A stretch of 64,000 bases of DNA from Mixia osmundae IAM 14324 (lineage: Eukaryota; Basidiomycota; Mixiomycetes; Mixiales; Mixiaceae), in NCBI RefSeq assembly GCF_000708205.1, contig NW_014575557.1:558143-622142 (forward strand), written 5' to 3'. The notes under the pieces were generated by a model, which was not told where the DNA came from, made no database searches, and worked only from the letters and a program-made list of their open reading frames with translations. Made by a program: the position numbers and the translations under genes. This document shows positions 9,756 through 22,140 of the stretch, piece by piece (positions within the stretch are counted from its first letter, which is position 1; the number at the start of each line of letters is the position of its first letter).

Positions 9756-11177
9756 TTATGAACGAAGCGTCCCAAGGATGTTCCCATAGAAGCCATCTTT
9801 TTGTGGTGCGATGCCGGCTTCGTAAGTTGTGTTCCACTTGGCAAGAATGTCACTACTCGTGTATGTCAGCGAGGTTCAGCTTATACGACGTGTGTACTGA
9901 CTTGACGACGGGCGAACCGGCGAGGTAGAGATTAGCAATTGACGGCTCGAAGCCACCCTGATCGTATTCGAACGCAGTGTACTCGTCTACGCCAGGCGGA
10001 GCGCGATCGATGTCGCTTGCAGTACGCAGGATCATCAATCGCGAAAAGTCTGCTTTTTTGGCTACTGTAGCGCGCAGGAGTGCCTCGGCCGTCGCCGAGT
10101 CTTCCTGAGCTGTCATGACATACGTGCCCGTACCGTTTGTCAACAGCTTTGTATAGTTGCCAAAGCCATAGCCTGACGCTCCGAGTCAGACCCCTAGAAC
10201 GCTTGAGATCATGGATATCCTACCTAGATAGTGTCCGAAAAAGTAGTCATCGGAAGTAAGGACGTCCCCTTGCACGACCGTCGGAGGCTGGTTCGCAGGC
10301 GCATAGTCGAACCGCTTTCTGTAAGCCTGGGCAGTTGACGAGTCATTGAGCTTGACGTTCTTGGTGAGCGAAAGAGCCCGCTTGAGCAGATTCGTGTTGA
10401 CCCTGTCGATCGCCTTAGTCAGCAGCAACGCGATGGGGAATCGATGGGACTTGCTGATACAGCTCGGTTCCGTAAAGCTCAGATGGATAGACACCCGTCT
10501 GGTTCGTGCCGAACGCCCAGAACTCAAACTTGTTGCCCCACGCCTTTGTCTTGGCGAGTTCGGTATGATCTCCGAAGTACTGAAGCGTAGGCTGAAGTGT
10601 AAAGGCAGCAAAAGCCGCCGTTCCGAGCGTTCCGTGATACGGGTTCACGCCGGCAATGCCAGCGATCAAGAAGTAGGTCTTCGTGAAGTCGAAGAGCGCG
10701 CTCTGGAATAAGGCGGAGCCAGAGCTAGCAGCATTGATCTCAGACTCGCCTGCGAGGAATATATCAGCTTATCGCACAGGTTTGCGCGAGCAGGCACGAA
10801 CCGGTCGTGTAGAGACACACTGAGCCTGCGCTGTTGCAGTGCACTTGCGGATAGAGTACCGACAAGCCGGGGACGGTAATGTTGTGGACTAGCTTATACG
10901 GTTCAAACCAGACTGATGCCTCTGGAGCGAACATAGAGATCACGAGCACTCTGCTGAGCTATCAGCATCCTGCAGAACGGTCAAATGATTGAACAGACTT
11001 TGGCGCGACTTTGCCAGAGCTCGACAGCTCGAGCGTCTCCGTACGGCGCTCTAGCGAGCTCCTTTTCGCCTGCGCATCATGCCAAGCGGTTGCTCTGACG
11101 TTGCGCGGATGTCGAGAGCGTCTAGCATCACCTAGAGCTGCTAGGGCAAGCAGCACAGTGCACAGGATAGTCCTCAT
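9756..11177 (-). CDS. NUP-family purine nucleoside permease, secreted
   Basis: Member of the fungal purine nucleoside permease (NUP) family, linked to nucleoside uptake or binding at the cell surface. Six exons: 11177-10999, 10950-10802, 10749-10461, 10402-10224, 10172-9902 and 9852-9756; introns are 48, 52, 58, 51 and 49 nt, giving 387 residues, the usual family length. A clear signal peptide (MRTILCTVLLALAALGDA) opens the protein. Family blocks are VLVISMFAPEASVWFEPY, then IAGIAGVNPYHGTLGTAAFA, then WGNKFEFWAFGTNQTGVYPS, then a GYGFGNYTKLLTNGTGTYVM stretch, and at the C-terminus WNTTYEAGIA and GFYGNILGTLRS. Donors with C at position 3 (GTCTGT, GTCAGT) are common here. The gene is divergent from the alpha/beta hydrolase gene. 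Confidence 0.9.
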
Positions 11178-11509
11178 AGTTCTCGAGAGTAAGGAAAGCT
11201 GCTGAGGATGCAGACGATAAAGAGGGCAACTCCAGCATGCGGTCGAGCGATATCGATAAGCTGGCTGATCAGAGACGTCAAACTTTGTTTAATTCAATCA
11301 GGACAGGCTGGTCCAACCCACTCGGCTCTCGGTCTTCAAAGACGCCGATCGCCGTGCCTCACACGCGCTCGCCCCGGAGGATTCACACCCGCACCGCCAG
11401 ACTGGCAACACGCTTGCAGCGCCCGTTCAGGACATTGATCTCTTAGACTTAGACTTGAAGCGATCGAGTGTACCGCGCTGCAAACGGGAGCTCGGGGCTC
11501 GAGGTCAAG
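11178..11509. other. Divergent promoter region between NUP permease and hydrolase
   Basis: About 330 bp that must carry both start regions. I find no coding potential and no clear TATA element. Confidence 0.5.
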
Positions 11510-13176
11510 ATGGCAGACAGCAACGCGCTAGCTGGCGATCCTTCTTCGACATCACGCGATGCAATGAAGCCAAAGCGACGCATCAGTCCGTTTCGCATGA
11601 TTAGATTCATACCCTTCCTCTCCGGCCAAGCACTCGTCCTAGTCTCGACGACATTGAAGCATTACATCTTGGGCCCAGAAAAGCCGAGTTGGGATCTGCC
11701 TACCGCTCTCTTCACTAATAGTGTCCGTACGGCGGCCAAATATAAGCCTTCCAAGCCACCCACGATCAAAGGACTGCGCAAGTTCACCGATCTAGACAAG
11801 TTCTTGCCGACACCGAAAGGCCTCCTACTCAGTCCTTATGAAGTCCCCGTCAAGACACGAGGCATCCAAGGCTTTCTCGCCGAAGCGGACAAGGCCGAGG
11901 ATGGCTCTCGCGTCATTCCCGGCGAATGGGTCGTCGATGAGCGTCTATGGACCGGTCGCAGCACCCCCGGTCAAGCTCTGAGCGATGCAAGTCTATATTC
12001 TCACTGATGTCAAACCGTGCTGACGTAAGCATTACCACAGAGAGTCGTCCTGTATCTTCATGGAGGCGCCTACATGGTCATGAGCGCAGCAACGCATCGT
12101 CCTCTCACTTTACAGATCTCCCGTCGATTCCGCTGCCGCGTCCTCGCGGTCAATTACAGGCTGGCGCCCGAAACGCCCTTCCCAGGCGCGATCTACGATG
12201 CTGTCTCGACCTACCTGCACATGACCGAAGATCTCGGCATACCGCCAGAGAACATCATCGTCGGAGGAGACTCCGCCGGCGGTGGTCTCTCGATGGCTAC
12301 CTTGCTCGCTCTTCGTGATGCTGGCCTTCCACGAATGGCCGGTGGTATGCTGCTCTCACCCTGGCTCGACCTTTCGCACGGTAGTGGCTCGCACGATACC
12401 AACGGAGCCTACGACTACATTGTCGCCCCTCTCGAGCCAGAATCGCATGGACCGATCAACCCTGTCAAGTTCTACCTGGGTGACAAGGAGGAAGAATATC
12501 TCTATCATCCCTACGCGAGCCCGCTCTTTGCAGACGTGCACGATCTGCCGCCTCTGCTCATTCAGTCGGGTGACGCTGAAGTCTTGCGGGACGAGTCTAC
12601 TCTGCTTGCGCATAAGCTTGCGAAAGCAGGCAATAAAGTCGTGCATGAGGTCTACCAGGATGCCATTCACGTCTTCCAGATGATTCGTAAGTGTGTCTCA
12701 ACTGTTCAAAACACCTAAGCTGATAGCTTTCCACAGGTACCTTTGAGGCATCAAAGAAGGCGCTCGATAACATGCGCGAGTTTGCGGAGACGCTGCCATG
12801 CAAGCCTTTCGATACAGCTACGGTAGATGCTGCAATCAACAAGAACATCATCTCGAAGGAAAAGAAGCAAGAGGAGGAAATGGACGCCGAGCCGGCTAAG
12901 GAGGCTTCCTTTGCAGCCGGTCAAGCAGCTCAATCTCTCGGCAACTCGCAAGAAAAGGTCAACAAGGTCAAGCGACAGCCTGTCTTTTACTTTGCGAAGC
13001 AATACAAGGACGCTGTCCTGCCGACTTCGCGCAAAGGGATCGAAGGCCGGCACCCAGCACTGGTCAAGGATTACACCGAGAATGGACCTGCTCAGCGTAC
13101 TGCTTTCTGGTGCGCCATCAGGAATCCAGGCGGCCGAAGAGGGTTATTCACTCGAAGAGAGGGAGCCCATCTGTAA
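11510..13176 (+). CDS. Alpha/beta hydrolase of the hormone-sensitive-lipase class
   Basis: Serine esterase or lipase. Exons are 11510-11986, 12041-12686 and 12737-13176 (520 residues). HSL-class signatures are the oxyanion motif YLHGGAY, the nucleophile elbow VGGDSAGGGLS (Ser in GDSAG), an Asp in LIQSGDAEVLRDES and His in QDAIHVFQM. The first ~60 residues contain one hydrophobic segment (MIRFIPFLSGQALVLVSTT), so membrane association is likely. Intron 1 only stays in frame with the conserved HGG block if its donor is GAT|GCAAGT, making it a GC-AG intron (54 nt). Intron 2 is ordinary GTAAGT. Behind the fold is a ~130-residue charged, lysine-rich extension that I do not recognise. The physiological substrate is unknown. 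Confidence 0.85.
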
Positions 13177-13281
13177 GAGAGTAGCTGTAGATAAAACCCT
13201 GTTGTCGCTCCGGTCGCATGCATGCAGTCTGACAACCGAGCCTATGCACCCGTACCTTTTGCGTCCAGTCGCAGCGGCCTT

Positions 13282-13967
13282 CTAGTGACCGTGAGACTCG
13301 ATCTTGCCATAGCCAACGAGCTTCCTTCTGCCGATCATCTCTCCAATCGTGAAGATGCCAATCGCTTCGAGAGCGTATATCGCGACCTATCCGCGCTATC
13401 TGAGCTACTTGTACTCGTTGAGGATGAGAGGGACATACACGCTTCCATTCACCGGATTCGATGGTCGAACGCCAGTACTGCGGATCTCTGGCGCGGTTGA
13501 AGAGCGTCTCGTAGGCTGATCTGATCTCGCCGACAGACGAAGGAGGAGCGAGTCTTTCGGCAATGTAGACCTGCTTGAGTACTTCTCTCGCTACTGCCGC
13601 GTTGTAGAACAGCGGCTCTCTGTAGGCTGTCCTCGTGTGCCTCTGTCAGCCAACGGCACTCGCGAGGAGGAAACAAGAGGCGCGGACCACCCAGAGCGGA
13701 GGAAGCTCGCTCGCCGGCAGATCCAGTGAGCTTGGTCAGACTCTGGCCTGCCTGACCGAGGTACTTCTTTGCGGTCTCTGAGACTTGAGCAGCCCGGTCG
13801 GAAGCGGAAGAAGCGGCTTCTTTGGCTTTACTGGATGCTTGCCCTGCTTTCTCCTTTGCAGCCTCGGCCGTGCTCGTCGCCCATCTCGCTTGCTGCTGTC
13901 TACTGGTCGCTTGTATCTGAGCTCGTAGCGCCGAGACCGGACTGCGCCGTAGCGCGAGACTCGACAT
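13282..13967 (-). CDS. ATP20: Mitochondrial ATP synthase subunit g
   Basis: Membrane subunit of F1Fo-ATP synthase that supports dimer formation and cristae shape. Three exons: 13967-13691, 13626-13439 and 13386-13282, with introns of 64 and 52 nt (189 residues). The N-terminus (MSSLALRRSPVSALRAQI) is a typical arginine-rich presequence, followed by an Ala/Ser/Lys-rich helical linker. The subunit g domain follows: AYREPLFYNAAVAREVLKQVY, then IRSAYETLFNRARDPQYW, then the single membrane helix VAIYALEAIGIFTIGEMIGR, whose GxxxG-like face is the known dimerisation motif. The gene ends RKLVGYGKIESHGH and converges on the hydrolase gene with a ~105-bp gap. Confidence 0.9.
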
Positions 13968-14079
13968 GTTGGCTGTTGTCCACTTGCTGGCCTGCGTGCG
14001 GCGTAGAGTGAGACTGCGGGGCAGCGGAGAAGCAAGCGAAGTTCAGCACACGCCGTCACTCTTCTGATCAGCAGCCGAA

Positions 14080-14867
14080 ATGACGACGAAAGTGCACCCA
14101 GAGGGTGCGTTTGAGTTGCTACTGAGCGATGCTGTGACTGATGATGAGTACAATGGACAGTTCTCTGGGCTCAGAGGAGCTCAGACTACGCTGAGGAAAA
14201 GAATGTCCTGCTCATAACGATCAACGCTCCTGAGATCTCGAGCAGCTACAAGCTCGACATCTCTGCCAAGAAGATCGTATTTGACGCAGACACGGCTTCT
14301 TCCGCATCCTCCGGCAAGTCGGTCAGCTCTGCCGTCCCACAGAAACACTATGCATTCGAGCTGGAGCTCTTTGAGGAGGTCGAGCCCGAAGAGGGCAAGA
14401 AGGTTACTCTCACGGGCAAGAGCCTCACGCTCGTCCTGCGCAAGAAAGGTATGCTTCATGTCCTGCCAGGGTCAGGAGCTCACGAGTCACGTGCAGAGCT
14501 CAAGGAGGACTACTGGCCAAGACTGACAAAAGACAAGAAAGTCAACTTTGTCAAGACAGACTTTGGCAAGGTCAGTCCCCTGCATCCTCGGCACACTCAC
14601 TTGCTGATCACAACACATCTTCTACAGTGGAAAGACCAAGACGAACGCAAGTCCAGAGTCATTCTATCAGATTGGAGCTGTCTGATGTGGTATTGTCTGA
14701 TTGCGCAGAGGATGACATTGCCGATGCCGACGAGGGCGGCCCAGACGGAGGACCTTCGGGCAACATGGACATGCAACAAGTATGTTGCTCGCTTCTCTCT
14801 GCCTGCATGCGCTGATCAGATAGCTATCTCTCTACAGCTGATGGCGCAGATGCAAGCCGGCGGCGGT

Positions 14868-14899
<32 letters not shown>

Positions 14900-15234
14900 T
14901 GGCATGGGAGGCATGCCAGACATGAGCGCGCTCGGTGGTATGGGCGGCGCAGGCGGTGAAGGCGGCGAGCAACCCGACTTTGAGGTACGCTCGGCTCATT
15001 GGAAGCTCACACAAGGCTGACTCCCGTACTGCAGGCCATGATGCGACAAATGCAGCAGGTCACTCCTTGTCCATTCGTTCACTCGCTCCACGCCATACTG
15101 ACTTGATTCGAAAAATACAGGAGAACCCGGGCTTGGGCGAAGGCGGCGACGAAGAAGAAGAAGCAAAGGATGCTGAAGAGGAGAACGAGCTGGACGCCAT
15201 GCTGGACAAAGCAAAGGGCAAAGCACCGGCCTAG
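14080..15234 (+). CDS. SBA1: Hsp90 co-chaperone p23/Sba1 (Wos2-like)
   Basis: Cytosolic co-chaperone that stabilises the ATP-bound closed form of Hsp90. I trace eight exons: 14080-14104, 14161-14448, 14497-14570, 14628-14646, 14709-14779, 14838-14984, 15035-15058 and 15121-15234 (253 residues). The CS domain opens HPEVLWAQRSSDYAEEKNVL and contains NAPEISSSYKLDIS and the p23 signature ELKEDYWPRLTKDKKV, followed by FVKTDFGKWKDQDEQDD. The tail has six GGM repeats and the conserved PDFEAMMRQMQQENPG motif. Intron 4 needs a GC donor (C|GCAAGT) to give the expected DEQDDIAD. Exons of 25, 19 and 24 nt are unusually small. Confidence 0.9.
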
Positions 15235-15534
15235 AAGCGAGACTTCTCTCGACGTGAACACGAAACTGCTCGCTCATAAAATGTCGAAAGACGCTAGAGA
15301 CACGAGTCCTGCGCTTTGCTCAATGCATTCTTCGTCGCAGCGTCTCCCCTCTGCCTGCTCACATCGTGCAAAGTGACAACATCTGTCAAGTCTCGGTAGT
15401 GAGGGTTGTACAGGGTCATGTCGTAAAGTCATGTGTCATGTGTCATCTGCTTGTCTTTGCCAGCGGCCCCTATCAGCTATCAGCTAACTGCAGAGGCAAG
15501 TGGATCTCTTGCTTTTGCTCCATTTAGCAGCAAA
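15235..15534. other. Intergenic stretch upstream of secreted protein A
   Basis: Three hundred bases between the p23 stop and the start of copy A. No gene or repeat seen. Several GTCATGT-like words occur near 15415-15445. Confidence 0.45.
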
Positions 15535-16186
15535 ATGCTCGCACAAGCCCAATGGGTTGTATTCCTCGTGCTGGCCATGCTTCTTGCAGTCTGTCATGCG
15601 CTGCCGACCCAGTTTGTCGAGGAGACGTCGATCCAGAAGCGTTTCTCCACTGGCACCCACCGCATCAAGTTTATCATCTACACGCTCGGCATCGTTGCCC
15701 AATGGGATCTCACTGCTTCCAACCCGGTGGGACAATTCCGTCTTCTGTATACCCACGACTATACTGAGAGCATTCCAGCCTACGATTGATGGTCCGGCCA
15801 ATCCGGTGATTGTAGATCACCACGTCGATCCTTACGGCACACACTGGGTCGCGTGGAGTGTATGCGAGCTTAGTCCGCGAGGTCAACGCTGACCAAGAAA
15901 CGACCGACAGCTCAACGGCGTGAGCGGCCAGACAACGCTCGACATGACGATCGGAATCGCTTTTGCAGTCGGACCAGGCTCGCGTCAGAGTGCATACAGC
16001 TATAATATCTGGGACAAGAGTACATATACGTACGGCGCAGGCGACCCGATCCCGTTTGGTGTACGTCGTCTCGACAAAGTGGTTGCTACTTGCTAGATCT
16101 AAAGTGACATACAGAACGATGGCAAAGATTTGACTCTGCTCGTCGATGGCGTCGATACAACTTACTGGCTCTACAACCATGTGTAG
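15535..16186 (+). CDS. Small secreted protein, copy A of a two-member family with a Kex2-type site
   Basis: No known family recognised. Four exons (15535-15726, 15779-15859, 15911-16060, 16115-16186) give 164 residues. The signal peptide MLAQAQWVVFLVLAMLLAVCHA is followed by a short propeptide ending in a Lys-Arg site (SIQKR|F). The mature part has VAQWDLTASNP, VIVDHHVDPYGTHWVAWS, LDMTIGIAF, YNIWDKSTYTYG and a C-terminal DGVDTTYWLYNHV. It is clearly paralogous to the minus-strand gene at 31886-32532: same exon sizes within 3 nt, all introns phase 0, and shared VVDHH.D.YGTHWVAW, LDMTIGIA and DGV blocks. All four exons stay open and the signal peptide is intact, so it looks functional. It may be an effector or a cell-surface factor. 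Confidence 0.8.
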
Positions 16187-16477
16187 GCGATACACAGTGG
16201 AGCCGCTGCTGTGAGAAAGTCTGTTCCGTGGCCGAACACCCGCATGTTGCGACGCGATTGGAAAGATCATGAATAAGCGTATCACTGGCTTGCATCTGGA
16301 GAGGAAGTGAAGACGGAAAGAGCAATTGGCGTAGTGGTCAAGAAAGAGACAAAGGTTCGGCGATGCATCAGATGCATCATCATTTCCTTGGATTTCCGGG
16401 GTTGGTCACGTGAGAGTAGGATCTACTTTTCGTCGCGACCCATTGCGCGGTAACGCTACAAAGTCAGTGCCGGCGTG

Positions 16478-18482
16478 ATGGCAGCGGGCGAGCGTGTCTT
16501 GACGCCCACATCACCGCAGAGCAACATGCTTGCAAGCTCCATAATGTCGTCCGGCGCAAAGGGCGCCGCGTCGCCTACGAAAGCCTCGAGCAAAGGCGGG
16601 AGTGACAAGGAGAACGGTGCATTTGACATGCGATCGATGCAACAAGCCATGTCGTCCAGCATAACAGCAGCCGGCGCCAAGGCACCATCGTCTCCGACCA
16701 AATCGCCCACAAAGTTGTCAGGTGACAAAGCCAAGTCGATGCTAGCCAAGTCGACAGCTACCCCTGCGGCCGAGCCAACAATGTCGCAACTTCTCGCTCA
16801 AGCACAGAACGGCGGACTCAAAGGGACTGGTGCAGCAGTAGCTCGTCGTCAGATTGACACGAGCAGCTCAGCGGGCGATTACATGTCCTGGCGAAAGGGT
16901 CAAGGCTTCAAGCCATGGGAGAAGCAGCTCTTGCAGTCGCCCGAAGTCAAGCGAAAGTCAGACGTCGCTCAGCTCTTCTTCTTCGACTACTACTTCGACC
17001 TCATCAGCTATGTCGGCGCGCGCAAATCGCGTTGTTCGCTCTTCAAGCAAGATGTCATCTCGCGAAACGTGAGCCTTTCGTAGTTCAGGCAACGAAGAGA
17101 TGCTCACGCGATGCTCAGCTGACGGGTCCCGCACTCGCTTCCGAATGGTCATCTTATTGCGGTCGTGAGCGCGTACTGCTGAGAAAGCGGCGTACAAAGT
17201 TGCTCGTCGATCAATTCCACATCATCTGCCAAGTCGGTCAAGGTGGCTATGGTGAAGTCTATCTCGCACGTCGAAAGGACACTGGCGAGGTTGCTGCCCT
17301 CAAGAAGATGAAGAAGAAGACCCTCGCAAAGATGGACGAGATCCGTCACGTCCTCACCGAACGCGACATTCTCACGGCTACCCGTACTCCCTGGCTCGTC
17401 AAATTGCTCTACGCTTTCCAAGACCCGGAGCATGTCTACCTCGCGATGGAATACGTGCCCGGCGGTGACTTCAGAACGCTCCTCAACAATTCCGGCGTTC
17501 TCAAAGAGGAGCATGCTCGCTTCTATATTGCAGAGATGTTCTGCTCAGTCGATGCGCTCCACAAGTTAGGCTACATCCATCGCGATCTCAAGCCCGAAAA
17601 CTTCCTCATCGACTCTACCGGTCACATCAAGCTCACCGACTTTGGCCTTGCCGCCGGAGCGCTCAATCCCGGCAAGATCCAGAACCTAAAGCACCGCGTG
17701 AGTATCCTTTGATGAGGTGATCAGTGTCACTGATGAGCAAGCAGCTTGACGAGGTCAAACAAGATCAAGAGCTCATTTTCAGAAGCACGATCGAGATGAA
17801 GAGTATCTACAAATCACTTCGCAATGCTGATGCGCGTTATGCCGATTCTGTCGTTGGCTCGCCCGACTACATGGCACCGGAGACGCTTCGTGGTCAGCCT
17901 TACACATTCAGCGTCGATTATTGGTCGCTCGGTGCGATCTTGTTCGAATTTCTGGCCGGTTTCCCGCCCTTCAGTGGTGCTTCACCCGAGGAGACCTGGA
18001 ATAATCTTCGCAACTGGACGCGCTACCTGCGTCGACCCCACTACGATCGCGAAGAAGACAAAATCTTCAACCTTAGCGACAACGGATGGGCTGCTATCAC
18101 CGCTCTTCTGGCAGACAAGAAGTCACGAGTCAGCCGCATGGACGATCTCAAATCGCTCCCCTTCTTCGCCGGCGTACCTTGGGACACTCTACGCGACAAG
18201 CCAGCTCCTTTCATTCCTGCACTCGACTCCGAGGTCGATGCTGGCTACTTTGACAACTTTGAGGATCCGGCAGATATGGCGAAATATGCCGAAGTGCGCG
18301 AGAAGGCACGTAATGTCGATGCGGTCCAGGAGAAAGATGAGCCCTTTGGACGTGGTGTATTCGTTGGCTTTACGTTCAAGCCCAAGAAGCGCACTGATGG
18401 CGATATTCTCGGCATCACCAACTCGACCGTCTCGGAGGACACATCTATGCTCGACGACGGAGAGATGATCATGATGTTCTAG
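16478..18482 (+). CDS. DBF2: Dbf2/Sid2-class NDR/LATS kinase
   Basis: Serine/threonine kinase of the mitotic exit or septation initiation network; partner Mob1 binds its N-terminal regulatory region. Exons are 16478-17068, 17119-17697 and 17745-18482 (635 residues). After a ~140-residue Ser/Thr-Pro-rich N-terminus comes the Dbf2/Sid2-specific block DYMSWRKGQGFKPWEKQLLQ then AQLFFFDYYFDLISYV. Kinase motifs are the Gly loop VGQGGYGEVYLA, the Lys in AALKKM, HRDLKPENF, DFGLAAG, an insert before SVVGSPDYMAPE, and the Asp in VDYWSLGAILFE. The C-terminal hydrophobic motif FVGFTFK carries the activating Thr. The insertion between DFG and APE is the auto-inhibitory segment typical of NDR kinases. The gene converges on CDC16 with a 94-bp gap. 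Confidence 0.93.
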
Positions 18483-18576
18483 GCCACCCTTTTACGCGCT
18501 GTTTTGTATCGTATCTCGTGTATCATGTCTTCATGCACGCACTTTCGCACACATATTCGTTCACTTCCACCAGCAG

Positions 18577-21500
18577 TCAAGCTTGCATGAGGATGTTTTC
18601 GCTAATGACAAGATGACTCTCTTCAGCTGGCGCCTCGTCTTCTTCGAAGCGACCCTGAGCGACCCTCTCTTCGAATTGTGCAACTTCTTTGTCGAGGTTG
18701 CGCCCTGTCTGAGGATGCAGGCCAGGAAGGCGCACTTGGGTCGATATGTCCTTGACAGGGTGCGCATCGAGCATGTCTTGTAGTGCAATCTTTAGCAGAC
18801 TCTGGGAGACCTGATCGGCGGGATTAAGCGAGAGTGCCTGTTTTGATGTCAGTCTGTGCTGCCGTACATAGAACTAGGCTCACAATATGGAGTGATTCGA
18901 TGCTCTCGTCTCGCTGGTGAAGCAAGAGCTGGACCATGCCGAGACTGGCCCATGCCGCAGATGACTGAGAGTCGAGCTGGATGACCTCGCGAAATGCGCT
19001 GGCAGCCTGCTCGTGGTGACTATAGCCCACCAACACCAAGTCAGCGCAGCAAGGAGAAGGGCAGTAGAGCTGACTTGAGCATACGGTGAGCGTGACCTAA
19101 ATTGAGAACTGTGGAAATCCACAGACTCGGCGGGCCCTGAATATCTCGGGCTAGCCGGAGCGTCTCCTCAAAGAGCTCAACGGCGACCGTGAATCTGCAC
19201 GAATCGTCAGATTTACCCGATATTCTCCAGTGTAAAGTACCTTTGCTTGTTGTAGGCAAGCACACCGCGTTCGTTAGTGAGATGCGGATCGTCTTTGCAC
19301 ATGGCGTATGCAGCGTCCAAGTACTCTTCCGCGAGATCGTTGTTGCCTAACTGCAGGTGCTGCATCCCAATGCAGAGCAGCGGGACGTGCGTGCTGGGCA
19401 TGATTTCAGCATCAGTGGCGCGATGACTGCACACGGCTCACCCTTGAAAGTGTCGCTGGGCAGTGCTGTATGCCGTCGTGGCCTGGTCATGCTCGCCTTC
19501 GAGTGCGTACGAATGCGCAAATGCGAGCCAAGCAGGACCGAATCGATTGTCGAGCAAGACCGACTTGCCGAAATATCGACGGCTCTCTTCCCACCGTCTA
19601 CCGGCATAGTACCACAGTCCGACAGCATACCATGAAATGGCAGAGTCAGGCAGCCGGTCGACAAGATCGTGCGCGAGGATGAAAAGCCGACTGCGCAAAT
19701 GAGGGAGATGCTGCATGCAAGCCAGATGCAGCGGCATCGTTGGCTCATGATTGTCGTGCAGGTCCAGGGTGCGTGAAGTGACTTCGTAGCAATCCTGCCA
19801 CAAGGAGGCAGCATAGAGCGTATCGGCAAGACCGAAAAGAACGTCAGGATCATCCGCCAATCCGTACTCTTGTGCGAGCCGTTGCCGACACTGAGCGATC
19901 TCCGCCTTGTGTTTGTACTGTTCGTAGGACCGCATCAGCATCAGGTGAGAGGATCGATCATGCACGCACCTTCTTGAGCCGCACAGTATACATCATGCGC
20001 GCAAAGTCGCCGTCTTCGGCCATCTGCACACGATACGACAGGCCTTGTATGAACTCCCACTCTGCGCATGCCATCCATGAGGAATAGCTCAATGAGACAA
20101 GAAGCAGCGGCTCACCCTCGTCTGGTGTCATCATACTGCCAGAAGTGAGTACTTCGAAGCTCTCGAAGCATTTGACGTCGAGGCTAAGTGCCTCCATGAA
20201 AGACTGCTTAGCTCGATCTGTCGCATTGTGGTGTAGATGAACGAGACCTCGCAAGTGACACATGGATGCTTCAAACTGCGCGAAAGCTCAGCTTTGACGT
20301 ATCGAACGTAACAGTGACTTACTTTGATGCCGCCGTCAGCTTTGACGTTTGCACCAGATTCGATATCTGATCTATTGCGCCAAGGGTTCTCCTCGCCCAG
20401 TAAGTCGAGAGCTGCCTGCCAGTCGCCCAACCTGACATGGCATTGCGCACACAGGTATCGACAGGCAATGCTTTTGTCTGTCAGCCGGTAGACGACCGTA
20501 GCATGATCTATGTTATCTGCTCGTTGTTTGCCTTTCTGAGCAGTATACAAAGGCGCGTCTGCCCCATCAAGTTCCATTGAAGCCCCGGCGGCGGGGACAG
20601 AATCTTCGATGATAGCTACACGAGGAGCAGAGAGGATCTTCTCTGCTCTCGCATATTGATGAGTGAGAAAGTGAACTTGGGCGAGCCAGAATGCGTCGTT
20701 GGCATTGCAGGTCATTGCTAATGCCTTGGAACCCCAGAACTCGGCAGTGCTATAGAGATGCTGCGCCATGGCATCATTTCGCCAGCTCCGCATCCTATCG
20801 ACCATCGTCTCATCGTATTCTTCCTCCTCTTCGTCCAGCACAGCAGCCTCCGACTTGACCCCATCCAGCGCATCATGATCGAGCAAACTCAATTCGTCCG
20901 TGTCTTCATCGATGGTGATTCTAGATACATTGCCTGCGACTTCGACGGCGTCTTCAGGCAAGGTGATCGTCGTAGCGAGCGGGCTCGTTCGATCGAAAGA
21001 TCCCCTGTTCACAAAGGGCGTGCTCGTGGTGCCATTGAAGTTGACCGGCGGTGGTAAATCTGCCGCCATGCTCGAATTGGCAGAAGAAGTATCGTGAGAT
21101 AGTCTTGGCCCGAGCCTGCGCGTCAAGACATCCTTCGCGCTGACTTTGCGCTTTCCGTGGCCGTTCAGATAAGGCTGATTCCTCGTCGCAGGCGTATACG
21201 TGTCTTGACCGTTTGTCGCCTCGTACCGTTTTGTTGCTAGAGGCGAGGATGTACGTGGTCGTGTGGGATGACGAGAGACTGCTTGTCGTGGTCGTCCAAC
21301 GACGGGCGAGAGATGCACCGTAGAGGTATTATTCTGATCTTCCAACCTCATCATGAACGGCGTCTCGTCTCCTCCTTGTGGCTGTCTGTATGGCGTTCCT
21401 TGGCTGATCGAAGCAGAGTGCGCTCGCGAGACGCGGCTCGACTCGTCAAAGGTGACGTTTCCAGGCGGATTCGGTTGAAAGATTGGACTTCGTGGCGAGG

Positions 21501-22140
21501 CAAGACCAGCCGGTTTGATCTTATTGAACGTAGGCGACAGGCTGCCTTTGCGGCTTATGCGAGGCTCGATATGATCATCTGTGTCCCGCTGTCGAGCCAG
21601 ATTGCTCGGACCAGGCACGGGTCGTCTGACATGATTGGACCGTGCATGGTACGGCGAGCCTGCCAGAGAGACAGAGAGAGGCGTTCCAGGTAGGCCTGCG
21701 CCTGCTATGCCGGCCATACCGATATTGCCATGCGGCAGTACACGTCGACTCGTGCTCGCTTCTGGCGTTGCAATCGCGCTTTCCGACAACCGCGTCATAT
21801 GCGCTCGCTGGGAGAAACCGTTCGTTCCGCTGGGCGTGATTGATGTTGTACTCTGGCTTGACATTGAACGCTCGGGCAGAGTGGAAGCAGGCGCAGGAGC
21901 TCTTGCTCTCGCTCTATTCGTGCTCGTCTGACGCGACGAGGTCGTGCTCGGTCCAGCAACAGGCTCGTCAGACGCTGCCGAAGCAGATCGCGTCGCACGC
22001 CGTATGCTTGTCGTAGCAGGCGCCAAAGAGGCAGTGAGTGGCTCCGTGACCCGGTGCGAGGGTATGCGATTCCTGCTGCTTCGTCGAACTGCAACATTTG
22101 GATTATTCGCAGGGTCCCCATGCCCAAGCTGATCTGCCAT
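18577..22140 (-). CDS. CDC16: Anaphase-promoting complex subunit Cdc16/Cut9 (APC6)
   Basis: TPR scaffold subunit of the APC/C ubiquitin ligase. Eight exons: 22140-20323, 20275-20116, 20061-19970, 19917-19442, 19393-19241, 19194-19075, 19019-18884 and 18837-18577; the frame is kept throughout and gives 1,071 residues. The first ~420 residues are disordered and rich in Ser, Thr, Pro and Arg, far longer than in yeast Cut9. The family core starts RMRSWRNDAMAQHLYSTAEF and NANDAFWLAQVHFLTHQYARAE, with ACRYLCAQCHVRLGDWQAAL and then successive TPRs, including SWYAVGLWYYAGRRWEESRR, FGPAWLAFAHSYALEGEHDQ, ERGVLAYNKQR and VLNLGHAHRMLNHHEQAASA. The C-terminus is acidic. The start is divergent from Arp3 with ~217 bp between them. 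Confidence 0.93.

Noticed and set aside
14647-14710. GT-AG alternative for p23 intron 4 giving DERKSRDDIAD
   Set aside because: Possible, but needs a weaker donor and an AGAG acceptor; the GC donor gives DEQDDIAD as expected for the family.
14860-14960. GGCATGG tandem repeat as a satellite
   Set aside because: It encodes the Gly-Gly-Met repeats of the p23 tail, common in this family.
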